DNA of 64,000 bases. Source: Parietaria judaica. Lineage: Eukaryota; Streptophyta; Magnoliopsida; Rosales; Urticaceae. The stretch's first letter is position 1. The number at the start of each line of letters is the position of its first letter. Shown here one piece after another: positions 47,136-60,411 of this stretch. The notes under the pieces were generated by a model, which was not told where the DNA came from, did not search any database, and saw nothing but the letters and a program-made list of their open reading frames with translations. The translations under genes were made by a program, and so were the position numbers. Where the stretch lies: positions 23,720,586 to 23,784,585 of the forward strand of contig OX940871.1 in NCBI GenBank assembly GCA_954871525.1. Reading direction: 5' to 3'.

Positions 47136-50100
47136 CTATGGAAACAGCTTCCGCAATCTTTCCGCAGAAATTGAAGCTCGTTTATTTGTCGGCTCCAGAA
47201 CAAGTGCGTATCTAAAGTCTGCATAGTCAAGATATCGTCACAAAGTTGTAGAGTTCATACTTTAGACTTTAGAGTGTATATGGATTGAAAAGCTTTCAAT
47301 TTTCGCTCCATGCCGTGGATGCTTAAATTCCTTACTTTTGGAATAGGGTTGAAATTTTAGCGCCAAAGCCCTGATTTGGCCCGAAAACCGGGTCTTCTGT
47401 CAAAGGACCGGGCACCAGGACTGGGCCGAGGCTTTCAAAAACCGAGCCAAATCTGTTTTTAATTTCTGTATCGGTTTAAGTGATTGCTTGTTTTAATTAA
47501 TCTCTTACAACTTCAGCTTTTAGGATTTTATGTAAGGCATAAATAATATATTATTTCAAGTTTATACTATATTTATTTACTTGTAAATAACTAATTAAGA
47601 ATTCTTTAAAAAACTGGTTTGCCCCGCCCAGGCCTGTTTCTCGGGTAAAAAAAAAAAACAACCACGTATCCGGAAATGATTTTGGAAGGCCCGGAAAAGC
47701 GGAAGCTGGCTGAAAAGAGGCTAAAAGTTCGTACCCCGTTTCCGGTTTCAACCCTAAAACTTTTGAAGCTCTAAATTATTTTGAAGCAAAATATATATAT
47801 ATATATATATTATTAAAACGTAAGCTGACCTTCAATTGCCTCCTTATAATAGCCGAGCATTTCTCTTGCTGTGCCTCTACGCAAGTACGATTTGATATTC
47901 TGCAGAATCATAATCACTATTTAATTTGTATGTTACCAATCAAGGGACAAGAATAACACGGCGTGATGTAAGCACGCAGTTAAGCAGATGACATGGGTAC
48001 AAAATGCCGTCTTAACTCAATTCCGAGATTCATTGATATGACAGTATTTCTTTGATACTGTCAAATTTAATTAAAATATGAGTACAAGTACATACATTTT
48101 GCCGAGCTTAATGTCACAGAATGTGACTTTATTTATATGTTAATTCTGTTCTATTTATGTCTAATTATTCACGTCTTTCTTTCAATTATGTGTTAGGGTT
48201 AAGTTATGCAAGTGCTTAACCGACTAAGTTATAACGCTAGGTCTTTTCTAATAAACCCTAAGTAATGAAATCAATCAGCAAGTTTTGTTCAGCAAAATAA
48301 ATTACCAAGAGGATAACCATGTTTATATCTATGCAGAAACAAGAACAGAAATATATACAGTTGGGTGAGGGAAAAAGTTCCATATACCTTTTTATCGATG
48401 CTGATGGCTTTGGTACAATCTGCTTCGGCTTGTACAAAACTATATTTGCAAAAAAGATATAGGTGATATAAACATTATGAAAAGATTAATTTACATTGCT
48501 TCAATAAATTAAAAATAGTAATTGGCAATAATGGCCCCTGAAAATAGGGGGAATTTCTTCCAAAAATTCAAGTTCAGGGAACAAACTGCACCGACACGCA
48601 AATCTCAGGGACCATTAATGCAATTACTCTTAGATAAGTAGACAAATTACCTTCCAAGTTCCAGATATGCAGCGGCCCTGTTGCTATAATATGTTGCATT
48701 ATTGCCACAAAGTTTGATTGCGTCGGTGTATAAGCTTATGGCTTTATGCCACTGCTTCTCTTTGAACGCTTGATTTCCCTGAAAACCAATCACATGACGT
48801 CGCGGTGAAGAAACAACAATCATTTTTTATGATTATACAAATAATTAAATACTCTGGCTCGATACATAATAATTAGCCAAATGTACCTTCTCCTTAGCCA
48901 TTTCAGCAGACTGTTCCTTGGTGACAACAGTTTTTGATGATTTGGAACTGGAAGCGAGATCAACGTGCTCTTGTAAAGACGGGTACAAGGAATGGAGTGT
49001 ATCTAGTAAAAAGCGGTCACCGCCATGTCTGGCTACGAAGGAAACAGATACAGGGCATTTCTCATGAAACCCTAGAGGAACTGCAACCTGAAGAAAATAT
49101 CAGGACAATGTTTGTCATATAATAAACGCAGAGGATGTGTTATGATCAAAGCCTGGCATTTTTCAAATGTAGGAAGACACTAACGGAATCTATTTAAGAG
49201 TAACTATTAGTTGTCAACCATTTGTCCTCTTTTATTTATTCCCGGTATAGAATAAAATAAAATTTCAAATTTAATTTTCATTCATCTCATTAAAAATAGA
49301 TGGAGAGAGATGGTGACTCCAAAAACAGCAAGTAATTTACCTGACAGCACCCCGATATACTGGCAATACTCAACAGGCCAAAAGCACGATTCTGAAACTC
49401 CTCAGACTTTATTTCCTTTCTACCGATCTTTGGTGGCAGATCAGCAATTGTTGGTATCACCAAAATCCCGTCATCCTAAAAATTTGAACCCAAAATCCAC
49501 AGTAAGGTGATGTTAGACCTTTTTCTATATTTAATTAATTATATCATAAGGTAATTTAACTAAGTAGGGCTACTATTGGTACTTTATGTTTATGGGCTTA
49601 TTAGGGTTTCTAACCCTATACAAGGCATAAGGCACCGACCTCTAGACTTTGATCATGTTTAATCAGTTGAGTTTTTTTATTGAACATCATTCGGAATGTT
49701 TTCCTGATCTAACTCTCGAGCTAGAGACCGGGGGTTTTGTTTATCAATCCAGTATTCTTGGTTATTTTGAATTGCCATTCCTGGTCATACCAGATGCCTG
49801 CCAAATTGCTAGAGGAACTTTATCAATTTCTTAAGTATAATATTACCTTTAACAGAGAATTTACAGCTACACGCATCTCATTCCTAATTGCTTTACAGTT
49901 TTCGATCTCTCTATCCGTTGCCTCCAGAGTTTGATGCAATGCCGATGAGACAGATGAATCCAAATCAGGCTTCACTCTGTTAATCCATTCCTCATGATTT
50001 TGTCTAAACTCGTGCCTGAACATGAAAGAGCAAAAGCCGTTCTTGATCACTAGGTTTTCAAGGTCATAAAAATAAGATTTAAAATAAAAATAGCTAATTA

Positions 50101-53100
50101 CATGATAATAATTAATGTCCAAGGAAGAATTAAAATGGCCATAACTTATGGCACAACGGAGTAGAGATCAAAGTAAAAACGAGAAGCTTCTTTTTCCCCA
50201 CTTCCTACAAATCATTTAGACAAGAATTTTTTTTCAGTTCTATGGGTTAAGGTATCAAAAACTGAAGTTTTCTCCCGCAACAACCTAATCATTCAATCAA
50301 AGAACAATTACAAGTTTGCAATAAAAATGAATAGTAAATAAAGTTGACTGTTGTAATACGTCAGAAACCAACAAAAAAACTCTCAGTGATGAGTTATTGG
50401 AACAAAAACACAATTTCCAACACCCAATAGTACAAAACCCGGCCAAAGATTAAAGAATGATCATTCCTTCGTGATGTCTTGCAACAATTAGCTAATCAGA
50501 ATATGACACATAAAACACCGACTCCTAACGGCTATCTAGTATGTATTCTCCCAAGCAGATACCGTATTTTTAAACTTTATACATTAAAACATAAAGGGAT
50601 ATAAACAAATAGCTAAAATGACATTATTGTCCTAGTTTTTCTTCCGATGTGTTAAGAGCGGTAATGAGACAAATACAAAAGAGAGCAGTAATGTGGATGA
50701 TAGTAAAAGAGGGGGGAAAAAATGGATGCACTTTCTTCTCTAATATGCGGAGGCCGGAAAAGATATTATATCCATCACAGAAAGAAGCTTACCTTTGAAG
50801 AAATTGCATAACATTTGCCAGCAACTGGACAAATGAAACATTTGATTGTCCATTTGATTTTTGACTCTGGAAAACCTTCAAGCTAGGAACCTTGGAACCC
50901 AGATACGCTTCGAGATTTTCGTGCTTTAATACTTGTTCTGAAGCAAATCAAATAGAGATAGTCAGGAAAAGTCTTACTTCATGGTGAAATTTTACCACTT
51001 ACCATTTTCTAAAAGAAATCATTAATCAAGTGTAGTCGTGAGTTTTAAGAAAGGAATAATTCAGCCATATCTGAATCCTAAAACATGGTAGTAATAATTG
51101 GGAAAAAAAAATATACAGCTTGCAGAAAATGACGTACTTCCATAAACCTTTTCTGTAGATCTTATCACAACTGGAACAATTCTGTCAGCAGGAATTTTTC
51201 CAAGTTCAAACCAATCATCGGCAATTATGATTTGTCTGGGATTGCGTTGAACGGCGTAAGGAAGCTGCAACAGAACGTGACCAACACGACGAAGAACAGC
51301 ATGATCCTTGGAGAACCATCCTGAGGAGAACAGTATATTCAATGGATGCTTTCAAAGAATGGTAAATAATTTTTTGATTTAATAGCTTAAACCTTAAAAC
51401 ATAGAAGATATAGCATACAATAGTTTTTTTAATTTATTTTACGAGATATGTTCATGATGTGCAAGAAAGTATGATGAACATAAGAATACAGAATTAAGAC
51501 ACCACCAACCCCATTAAAAATAAATAAAAAACTATATTCGTTAGACAAACATAAATAAAGTAGCAATCAACGTATGAGCTTATAACGGGATATAATATGA
51601 AAAAAGAAAAGAGGGCATCACAAAATGTAATAGTTCAAGACCAGAAAACTTAGAGAGAACTGATTGTTTGCTCTATGTAAAAATATAAAAAAAAAAAACA
51701 CGCATAAATAACACCTTTACAAATTACATATGCCCACGTATATACACGGAAATTTTCTCCACATTGCAGGTTAAAAATATTTTAAGCTGATGGGCAAGCA
51801 AAATCAGTAGTTTCAGAGTAAAAGATGGAAAGATATAACTTATCTGATTGCATATATTTCCTTCACAAAATATTTATCTTAGTACTTCACATACCAACAG
51901 TATCAAGGCTTGTTGAAACGGGAGTGATTCCCACGTGAGAAACAGCTCCATGAGATGGTCTGAATCCTAAAACGCCACAATACGCAGCAGGAATTCTAAC
52001 GCCACCAGCAGTATCAATACCTGCATCATTCAGAATATATCCAAAGTTCTAAAAAAGCCAGCTCATATCGAAATCAGAATATATGACCATTCTCATAAAC
52101 CTACACATGAACCTATCTGGTCGAGTTATATTCTTAGTAATTACTGGCAACAAAAATTATAGATATTTGAAAAAAAATTATTTGAACATCAAAATATATG
52201 CCCGAAAATATTAGAGAAAATAAAATTTAGTATTTACCCAATGCAAAATCAGCGAGCTTAGCAGCTACAGCCACAGCAGCTCCGCTGGATGATCCGCCAG
52301 GAATTCTCTCAGGCGCCGCAGGATTTGTGGGAGCACTGTAGTGTTTGTTCTCTCCACTGATACTGAAAGCAAGAGACGAAATCTCATTCAAGCGTAAACG
52401 AGAAAATATCTAGAAATACTGTTAGCTGTAATACGTCGTGTAGTGTAGACCCGTGTTTAAGAAAAGCATAAATACATACCCGAATGCTAATTCATCGACC
52501 ACGGTTTTCCCAGTGCAAGTAGCTCCTCCCTCGACTAGAGTGGAGACGATAGGGCAAGTCTCAGAGGCTTTTTCATGGGTCCTCACCCAGTCTGGATGAC
52601 CAAACCCCGTCACGTGACCATCGATTTCAAATCTGGAAAAGTATAACTAAGAATTCCTCACTCAAACAAATAAGAAAAGCTCAGAATTCGCAACCCAAAA
52701 CATATACGTATGAATATGTTAACCCGAAGAACAGCCACAACCATTCATACTAGAACAAATGACAACAATTTCAGCTTCCATCAACGAGAAAAATAAAAGT
52801 TCTGACCAGAGGATTGCCCATACTGACATGATGTCAGAGAAAAATTCAGTATTTTCAGTTCTCACATACTCAAATCTACAGTATCAAACGATGTTCGTAT
52901 AGTAATTCAATGGTTGCTTCTCAGGAAAATTCCATTGATTTCCAAATTTCAACCTTTCATTTCCATAACTGGACTCGAAAGAATAATCATCATCACCATC
53001 ACGACGACGCACTGGTCCGATGATATCTAACGGAAGTTTCAAAGGGAGAAGGAACGTACACGTCGGAGACGACGAAGGTGAGGGCAGTGAGAGGGTGAGG

Positions 53101-53262
53101 AGCCTTGGGAGGCGCGGGCTGAGGCGGAGGGAGGAGCTGAAGCCGGTCGACGAAAGCTCCGAAGTCGTCTCTAATGGCTTTCTTGAGCTTCCTGGTGACG
53201 AAGAGAATCCCGGCCAGTCCCAGGCCCAGCAGGACCCAGAGGTTAGCCGATTGGGACGCCAT
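47136..53262 (-). CDS. OEP64: OEP64/Toc64, chloroplast (or mitochondrial) outer-envelope preprotein receptor
   Basis: Thirteen exons on the minus strand: 53262-53060, 52632-52480, 52362-52238, 52020-51895, 51320-51138, 50937-50793, 50015-49847, 49475-49341, 49087-48887, 48778-48651, 48439-48388, 47899-47830, 47218-47136. They give 590 residues, against 589 in Arabidopsis. The N-terminus (SANLWVLLGLGLAGILFVTR) is a membrane anchor. A long amidase-like domain follows (GEGGATCTGKT-like region, PGGSSSGAAVAV, GIDTAGGVRIPAAYCGVLGF). The C-terminus has three TPR units (GNQAFKEKQWHKAISLY, YYSNRAAAYLELG, YLRRGTAREMLGYYKEAIE). Toc64-type proteins dock Hsp90/Hsp70-bound preproteins through the TPR domain. 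The usual amidase nucleophile serine is Gly here (DTAGG), as in other Toc64 proteins, so amidase activity is not expected. All introns are GT-AG. Confidence 0.93.
47342..47758. mobile_element. hAT-like MITE in OEP64 intron 12
   Basis: It begins AATAGGGTTGAAA and the reversed other end reads TTAGGGTTGAAA, giving roughly 11-bp matching inverted ends. The flanks ACTTTTGG (47334-47341) and ACTTTTGA match at 7 of 8 positions, an aged 8-bp target duplication. The interior is GC-richer, with CCGGG and GGCCC words. It lies between the last two OEP64 exons (47218 and 47830) and does not touch the splice sites. Confidence 0.6.
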
Positions 53263-53645
53263 GGGAGGTCTGGTTCTCTCTGGTGAAGCCCTAGAGAGAG
53301 AAAACTGGGGGAGGGTTTTAGAGAGAGAAAGAGGATAATACAGTGAAGAGAAGAAGAAGAAGAAGAAAGGCGAAGCGGTTCACCACCTTCTCATTTTGCT
53401 TCTTTTGCTCCCCTTTTCTTAAATCTTTTCACTTTCGCCTCTAAATTTTTAATGCTTGACTTTTTGCTACCCTTTTCTTATTTTTGTTTTTGACACTTGA
53501 ATCTTTTTTTTTCTTTTGTTGTTGGATTATAGGATGAAGATGAATAACCAGCAGTTCGGTTTTCATAACTATTAATATTAGTATCAAAAATTGCATTTTT
53601 TAGTTTATTTTTTACTTTTAAAATCAAAAGTCGTGTTATTGCGCA
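53263..53645. promoter_or_regulatory. OEP64 5' untranslated region and promoter region
   Basis: Upstream of the OEP64 start (minus strand) the sequence is GAGA/CTCT-rich (53275-53370) and then AT-rich. The CT-rich leader on the minus strand is typical of plant 5' UTRs. No TATA box could be chosen with confidence. Confidence 0.4.
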
Positions 53646-54248
53646 TAGGGGTGCAATCGGTCGGTTAACTTTCTTTTTTCACTGCTTGGTATCCTTAATC
53701 TAATTCCGATTATTCGTATTTTAATAACCTTAACCTCTTTTTAAAACTGATTAATTGAATTTTTTATTATAAAAAATCTAATAATATGTTTTAATAACCA
53801 TAACGTGTTTTGAAACCGGTTCCAGTTATGAATCCGGTTAACGGATCCGGTTATTATTATTTTTTTTAAATGTAATATTCAACACATTTTATCACAAACA
53901 TAAAACATATCAGTTTAAATAACACATATCGATTCAAAATAAATCGCAAATATAACATACTAGTTAAAATAAAACATAGTGATTCAAACAAAAGATACTG
54001 GTCCAAAACATAACTCTCTAACTTAATTCTATTAAATATATATATTTAAATATTTGATAGTAAAACCAGTGACAGAAAAAAAGACTTTGAAAAATCTATA
54101 ACCGATTACCGTATCTGGTTAAAACCGGATACTGTTAACCTTAACACGTTTTCAAAAAAAAAACGGTTACGATTATTTTAAATCATATAGTTTTCGCTTT
54201 TCGGTTACGGTTTTTAAATTAGGTTATCGGTTATTCGGCTCACCCCTA
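53646..54248. mobile_element. hAT-like MITE with degenerate TSD
   Basis: This 603-bp element starts TAGGGGTGCAATCGG and ends CACCCCTA, so the outer 8 bp are inverted copies. The flanking 8-mers ATTGCGCA and GGTGAGCA agree at five positions, suggesting an old insertion or one into another element. The interior carries many CGGTTA/AACCGG words. It lies about 380 bp upstream of OEP64. Confidence 0.65.
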
Positions 54249-54702
54249 GGTGAGCACGACACGAACACAATGAGATCCAATTAAATATGCAATTTATACT
54301 TATTAAGTTTCATTTTATGCATTATATATTTAATACTTATTATATATGCAATTTATATAACTTTTTTATTTGATTAATTATATTGTTCAATCGATAAGTA
54401 TAGACAATCGTTAATTAATTGTAAAATCTTAACTAATATTATTAAATAAACTAAGTTAAATAAGTCAACTCATCTATAAATCTTAACTAATATTATTAAA
54501 TAAACTAAGTTAAATAAGTCAACTCATCTATAAATACTTGAATCAGTTAAATGAGTTAAAAAATAGTAGACACAATATATAATGGGTGGGTCTAAGTTTC
54601 ATCTTTTAACATGATTAGTAAATGGATGGATCCTGTTCTACTTAAAATAAGTTAAAAAGGACTAAGACACGGCATGAACACAACACATAACACGAATTGC
54701 CA
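54249..54702. mobile_element. Truncated hAT-like MITE related to the one at 16703
   Basis: It begins with GAGCACGACACGAACAC and ends near ACACGAATTGCCA, words that match the subterminal parts of the 16703-17184 element in reverse orientation, but without a clean TAGGG end. It contains a 54-bp tandem duplication at 54424-54531. Confidence 0.45.
54424..54531. repeat. Two tandem copies of a 54-bp unit
   Basis: A 54-bp unit starting AAATCTTAACTAATATTATT occurs twice in direct tandem and appears identical in both copies, so the duplication is recent relative to the element around it. Confidence 0.9.
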
Positions 54703-55331
54703 TAAAAATATAATTATATTGTTACGTGGTTTGTTATTTCTTAATATTTAAACATAATGGGAGATCATGTCTAACTTTTTCTAAAGTATGAATTTTTTTT
54801 TCTCGGTCTACATGTGTAGTATTTATTTGTATTTACCCATAACTTGTTCTAAATATTGTATCTTCTTCAACTTCACAGTTAATGTTAGTTGTTTCTTGAT
54901 GATAAATAACTCATTTAATTAATCTAATCATATCATCCCCCAAAAGTTCAAAAACACTCTTGTTAATTGATATTTCATATTTGTATACATAAAATTTATA
55001 AAGGTTTTTTAGTATGCAATTTGGAAAAATCATTGATTTCCCATCCGTCAATTGAATTTAATCACAACAAATAGTTAAAAAGCCCAAAAGAAGAGAGAGC
55101 ACGAAACTTGAACATGTTTCTTCCAACTCTTTTTCTTGAGATTACATTTTAGTTAGCAAGAGTCCTTTCTAGAGCAATATATACACAAAAGAGAGCAAAA
55201 CAGAAAAACGACAAGAATTCGAGAGAATCAAGCCTCGACCCATTTCCCCCCTATGTACAAGACAAGTCAAGAGCTAGCCATCTGAAAACCAAAAAGTCAA
55301 ATAACTTAAAAAGTCAACCACCAGTCTCGTG
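54703..55331. other. Intergenic sequence and 3' UTR of the PHD-finger gene
   Basis: AT-rich. The part just below 55332 is presumably the 3' untranslated region of the minus-strand PHD gene. No other feature is visible. Confidence 0.45.
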
Positions 55332-58300
55332 TCAGAGCGCCACATCGGGTGCGGTCAACTCCTTGACCAACCCGTCCCTGGCCTCATCCTTGCACGGCGT
55401 CCGAGCCCGGCACTTGTTGCACACGAACCGCGCCGGCACAGACTCGGTGTCGGGTATACCGGAGCACCGGGTGTGCTGCCACACGCTACAATTATCACAT
55501 GCCGACATTCTCTCTCCGTCGTCGTCCTTTGCGCCACACAAACAGTCCACAGTCCATTTCTCGACCCCTCGCTCCATCCTAAACCGATTCAGCCCGTGCT
55601 TCACGTGGCATCGCCCCCTTAACCTAACTATGCCCGGGCCCACCACAGAGTTGACTTTTAAGGACTGGTCAAGGCTACTATAGTCTACCAATTCATCGCC
55701 GTTGAACCTCTTGAACATCACGTACACGTCTTGGAATGCTTTCGAGGCTTCGAGTTTGAGGTCGGATAGGGTGGCGTTTGGGGGGAGAGTGACGAGTTCG
55801 GGCGGGGGTATGGTAGTAATTTTGTCGACCTCGTCGACTAGCTCGGCTACGCACCAGATTGATATGGAGTTGGGAGTCTCGGGAGGGGTGTTTTCGTGAT
55901 TGTACTTTTTGACGAATTGTTTGCAGTCTAAGAGCTTTTCGGCAGAAGTGATTGCGAGGTCGGTTGTGGGTTGGGGCAGAAAGTCTACCATGGTGCGCGG
56001 GTGGAGGATGCACTCATACATGTACCTCAGGTCCCGCAAGAGACCTTCTTCCGATTGGCTTCCAGCAACCCAAGCGGCGTGATTCTGAAGTTCCCTGCCC
56101 TCTAATCTGATGAAAATATTCACGCAAAGCCGTGAGCATTAAGTCTAACCACAACTACAATGAGAATTACATGATAGATAAGCACTCACCGGTACTCGAA
56201 TGCACTAGTATCGGGATTCAACCTGGCGGTGACAACTGTCCCATCGGCAGCCATTTTCCCTCCGAGCTCCTGAAGGCAATAATCGACTAGCTCCGCGGGG
56301 CCCACCTTACACACGGCACCCTTCAGAGAACGCAAACTAACCCAATTGGGCCTCGAAACTGCTCGGAGAACTCTGAACATGGATTTGTTGACACGCTCAA
56401 CATCCCACCTCGACCATGACGATAATGCCCCTGAGGCACCAGGATTTTGTTGCTCGGCCTTTGAGAAGATCTCCTTACGAAGATCGTGCAGCAAACCCAG
56501 CACAAAGCGAAAGAGGTCTCTAATGTTCACGAGCTCGTCTTTAGAAGTGGATTGATAGCGTGCGATGACATCGGCGAGAGGACAAGAGGGTTTCTGGTCT
56601 TGCGAGAGAAAGATGGATAGAGGCAAACTGGAAAGGTTTTCGACGCTGGTTTTGTAGGCATCAGCGGTGAGAGCAAAACTACCCGCACCGAACTCGTAAC
56701 CCCAGTTACCGTACCAGGGATGTCCTTTTATAATGGAATGAAGAAGCCTGTACTCCAATCCGTACTTCTTGGAAACATCCATCACACTAATTTTCCTGCA
56801 ATATGTGGTGAAAAAGCATCAGCAAGATTGGCACGAGCTACTCCCTAAAAAAATGGAACGAAAAAAGATAATTGTAAACACTGTGTTGATATATATATTA
56901 TATGTAATTTGATCTTGCTTTATTATGTAATTTTGATTTGACCTATCTTATTTTGTTGATGTGAACTCTGTTATTTTGATTTGAAAGTATTATTTTGTTG
57001 ATTCAAACTTGATTGGAGATTAGTATTCCAAATAAAACAGTTTAACTGGAAAACCCTCATTCGAAGAAGAAATATACCAGTAGCGGTAGTAAAAATGCTC
57101 ATAAACCCGGTTACCGTTACCGGTTTCATCCATATTCAAAGATACCCCAAAAACAATAGAAAATGATAATTGCAAGAGTAAGATATATTATGAAGGATCT
57201 TGACCTGGCTCCAAGTACTTTACAAAGACGATCCCAAAAGTCCATGATTTGTGTTCCAGAAAGAATCCGAGAACCCCCTTCACGGCCATTGACCCTCAGA
57301 AGATGGCCGTATCCATTGGAGTGGATAACACCATGGAGAAGATGAGTTGTGTTCTCCAACTGGCTGTAAACCCAGTCCTCCACGTCATCCGTGCTACTTT
57401 CAAGGTTGCACGACTTACACCTGAAACCAAGTCGTTAACTCTTATGTTATTTCCACCACATTATCATGGAACATTTTAAGACTAATTACAAGAACAATTA
57501 ATGCAGAGAAACAGAACAAATATTTACAAAATGCAAACCTACATATGTGTACTAAGGAAATGAGATTGCATAAATGTAAAGTATAACCTATTACTTAGAG
57601 GAATGTTGAAAAAAAGAGAGGCCAATAATGTGTTTTGAAAATAAATTTCTATTCAAATTTCAAAAGATAAACCACTCTCTGGATTCCGGCTGAGCGCATT
57701 GAAGAGAGATCGAGTTGGCCGACATTCGAAACGTGCGTGAGGAGAAAGAGGAGATCGATTAAAGAGTGTTGGGGTTAAGGGGAAGTTAATGCTGGGTTTG
57801 GACCTTAAAAAGTGGGCCAAATTCTGGGCTTTAAAATGGATTCGGAACCCATTTTTCTTGGTACACATGACATGATGAGGCTTACCATACACCTCAAAAA
57901 CAACCTCGAGACCGCCGAAGCGTACGCCGCGAGGCGTTTATTGGCCGCCTCAAGGTAATTACTAATTATTATCAATCATACTATGTCTTTTCAAGTTTTA
58001 TTTGTGGGAAGAATAAAATTAAACGATAGGCAACAGACACAGAGTAGAGAGATTAACATGTAGTAGAAGCTAGAGAGACGCGGCAACTCACTTGGAATCG
58101 GACAAATGGAGGACATCACCACAGCAGATACAAGGCTTGTGGTAACCGCCAATGGAATTACCATCCGCCTTTATTATGAAATGGTACCGCTTTGCACACA
58201 CTGGATGCCCACTCCATCCTAATTACGTTTTCCAAACTTATTAAATTGCTTCCATAGAATGAACTAATAAAACTATACAAAAACATAAAGATTTTGTTGA

Positions 58301-59190
58301 AAAAGGTTGATGTTGGTCCATAGTACAAAGAGTTGTTGCATTAATCTTAAAGATCATACCATTGTAAAATTTATACACAAACAAAAATGAGCATGATCAT
58401 TAATAGTAAAAAGGCATACTAGATTGACGTAGGTTTGTGTTACCGCTTTGTATTTTGGCAAGTCTTACCAAAGATGGATTCATAATCTAGAACCCGAGCC
58501 CATCTCAGCCCAAGAGGGAGTTTGTTGCATAAGCTTTAGCAATTTTCATTATTAGGCTATTTAATCGTTTATGTCTTTCAATTATTATTCAAGCCCATTT
58601 ATTATGTGGTATTTCAGTTATGTCCGGTTTTAGCCTTGTCATGACACAACTTTACTCGGCTCCTTCTTAATAATGAAAAAGCATCTCAACCCTAATCTAA
58701 ATTCAGCCGCTCGCACATGGAGGAGAGGTTGGGTTTTGAGTTGAGCTTTGTTCACCGCAATAGTAAATGAACCAATTAATTTGATGGTAAAAGCTCGGTA
58801 GCTAGAAAATAACTCTAAATGTGGACCATATCAAAGCAAGTTTCTTTCTTTTGTCTACACAAAGAGAAGTAACTCACCAACAACTCTGCACTGATCACAG
58901 TAGATGGATCTCGATCTGGTAACGTCCTCCTCAACGACATCGAGGCACACAATCTCTGACAAAGATGCCGCCGCGTCAGCGGTGTCATCACTGAACTTAA
59001 ACTGAACCTGCCACGTCAGCAAATGAGGGAACAATGACGACGGTGGAGGCAGCATCGCATGCTTTGCCAAGAACCCCCTCATTTTTGTCCTGAAGTTTCC
59101 CGGCGATTGTGATGGGAAGCTTAGGAAGTCACAGAGATCAGCCATGACACAGCTCTTCATCCTCTTTAAAGGGCGTGAATTCACAACCAT
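55332..59190 (-). CDS. PHD-finger protein, MS1/MMD1 family (At1g33420-like)
   Basis: Five exons on the minus strand: 59190-58878, 58218-58092, 57420-57205, 56795-56190, 56106-55332, giving 678 residues, near the family size. The start MVVNSRPLKRMK leads into a DFLSFPSQSPGNFR segment, then DVVEEDVTRSRSIYCDQCR and the conserved LLHGVIHSNGYGHLLRVNGR block. SKKYGLEYRLLHSI and GYEFGAGSFAL follow. The C-terminus has a PHD finger, DCLCGAKDDDGERMSACDNC then WQHTRCSG and CNKC, with the Cys4-His-Cys3 pattern. Relatives include MS1 and MMD1/DUET, which bind modified histone H3 and act in tapetum or meiosis; the At1g33420 branch is poorly studied. Introns are GT-AG. The exact role is inferred only from the family. 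Confidence 0.9.
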
Positions 59191-60411
59191 GACGACGTCG
59201 ACGGGCACGTAAAGACACAAATACCGGGTTTGATCTTTCCCTCTGTTGTACCGTTTGGTGAATAGTTAAAGGCAGAGCATACACGTATAAGCTTAATCAT
59301 CAATATATGTTAATTTTCATCTGCACATACCATAAGCTTAATTAGAACGACAAACGCAACCTGATCAACCTATCAAATAGATAATACAAGAAGCTATAAT
59401 TCTTAATTTTTAACATAGAAAACGAAACAAACGAATAATACATTGCAAAAAAAAAATGTTAAAAAAGAACACCGGATGATCGTCATGGTGTTAATTTACC
59501 ATCTTGCGATATTTATATTACAATCACATTCGCGATTAATAGGCGAATTATCAACGACCGTAGTCAAACATGCTAGATACAATAACAAGAAAAATAATTA
59601 TCGGGTGACACGTAAGTCATATACATTGACAGTTCAAGAACTGACATCTTTACGATAATCGTAAAATTTTGCGACACTCGGTAGTTTGAAACATCCGATA
59701 CCCAAATCTGAACGGGTTTCGTTCTTTCTCTTCGTGATTTTTCCAAACATTAAACAATATCATGATTGTAAATGTGACTTTGGGGAAAGTTCAGCCGGAT
59801 AAACTTGACCTAGAAGTTACCAACATACTCAACTGAAGACCCACATCATGAATAATCTAGAGTTTACCCAACTAAAGTTCCTGTCTTTAGAACTCTTCCA
59901 CCAAAAAACACATGATCTCGTCGAAGAAGAACAGTCAAACCAAACACACATGATCTCTTTGACACTCTTCTTCGAGAAAAAGAAAAAAAGAACAATGCAC
60001 ATAATTTTTTTAAGAAAATATATCGACGAAGGATTCATACTCATAATAATAGACTAGAAAAATAAATGAAAAATAAAAGAAAGAAACTGAATACCAGGAC
60101 GAGTCGGATCTATAACAAAAGAGAGAAGAGGAGAGAACGAACCTCGATGCACGGTGGCGATACGGCGGCGCGAAGAATCAGAGGGCGAGCGGCGATATAA
60201 ATCAGAGGAGAGATGGTGAAAATTAGGGCAAATTCGGTTTGGGAGGAATAAATTCAATTAAATTAAATTTAAAATTAAATAAAAGAAAAGAAAAGAAGGG
60301 CACGATGATCGGAGACGGAAGAGGAAAGAGAGAGAGAGGGTGTCCACTTATTGAAGACGACTTAAACGCACCGTTCCACTTAAATCTTTTAACGACTCAG
60401 TCGTCTACTAA
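59191..60411 (-). promoter_or_regulatory. PHD gene upstream region, possible 5' UTR exon
   Basis: About 60060-60260 on the minus strand is purine/pyrimidine-biased, with a possible donor near 60142 (CATCGAG|GTTCG), which would fit a 5' UTR intron before the coding exon at 59190. This is not proven. The long-TIR element at 60412 starts within the likely promoter. Confidence 0.35.

Noticed and set aside
55329..55683. Plus-strand frames over the PHD finger
   Set aside because: They are antisense to the PHD coding exon, which has the clear Cys/His pattern.
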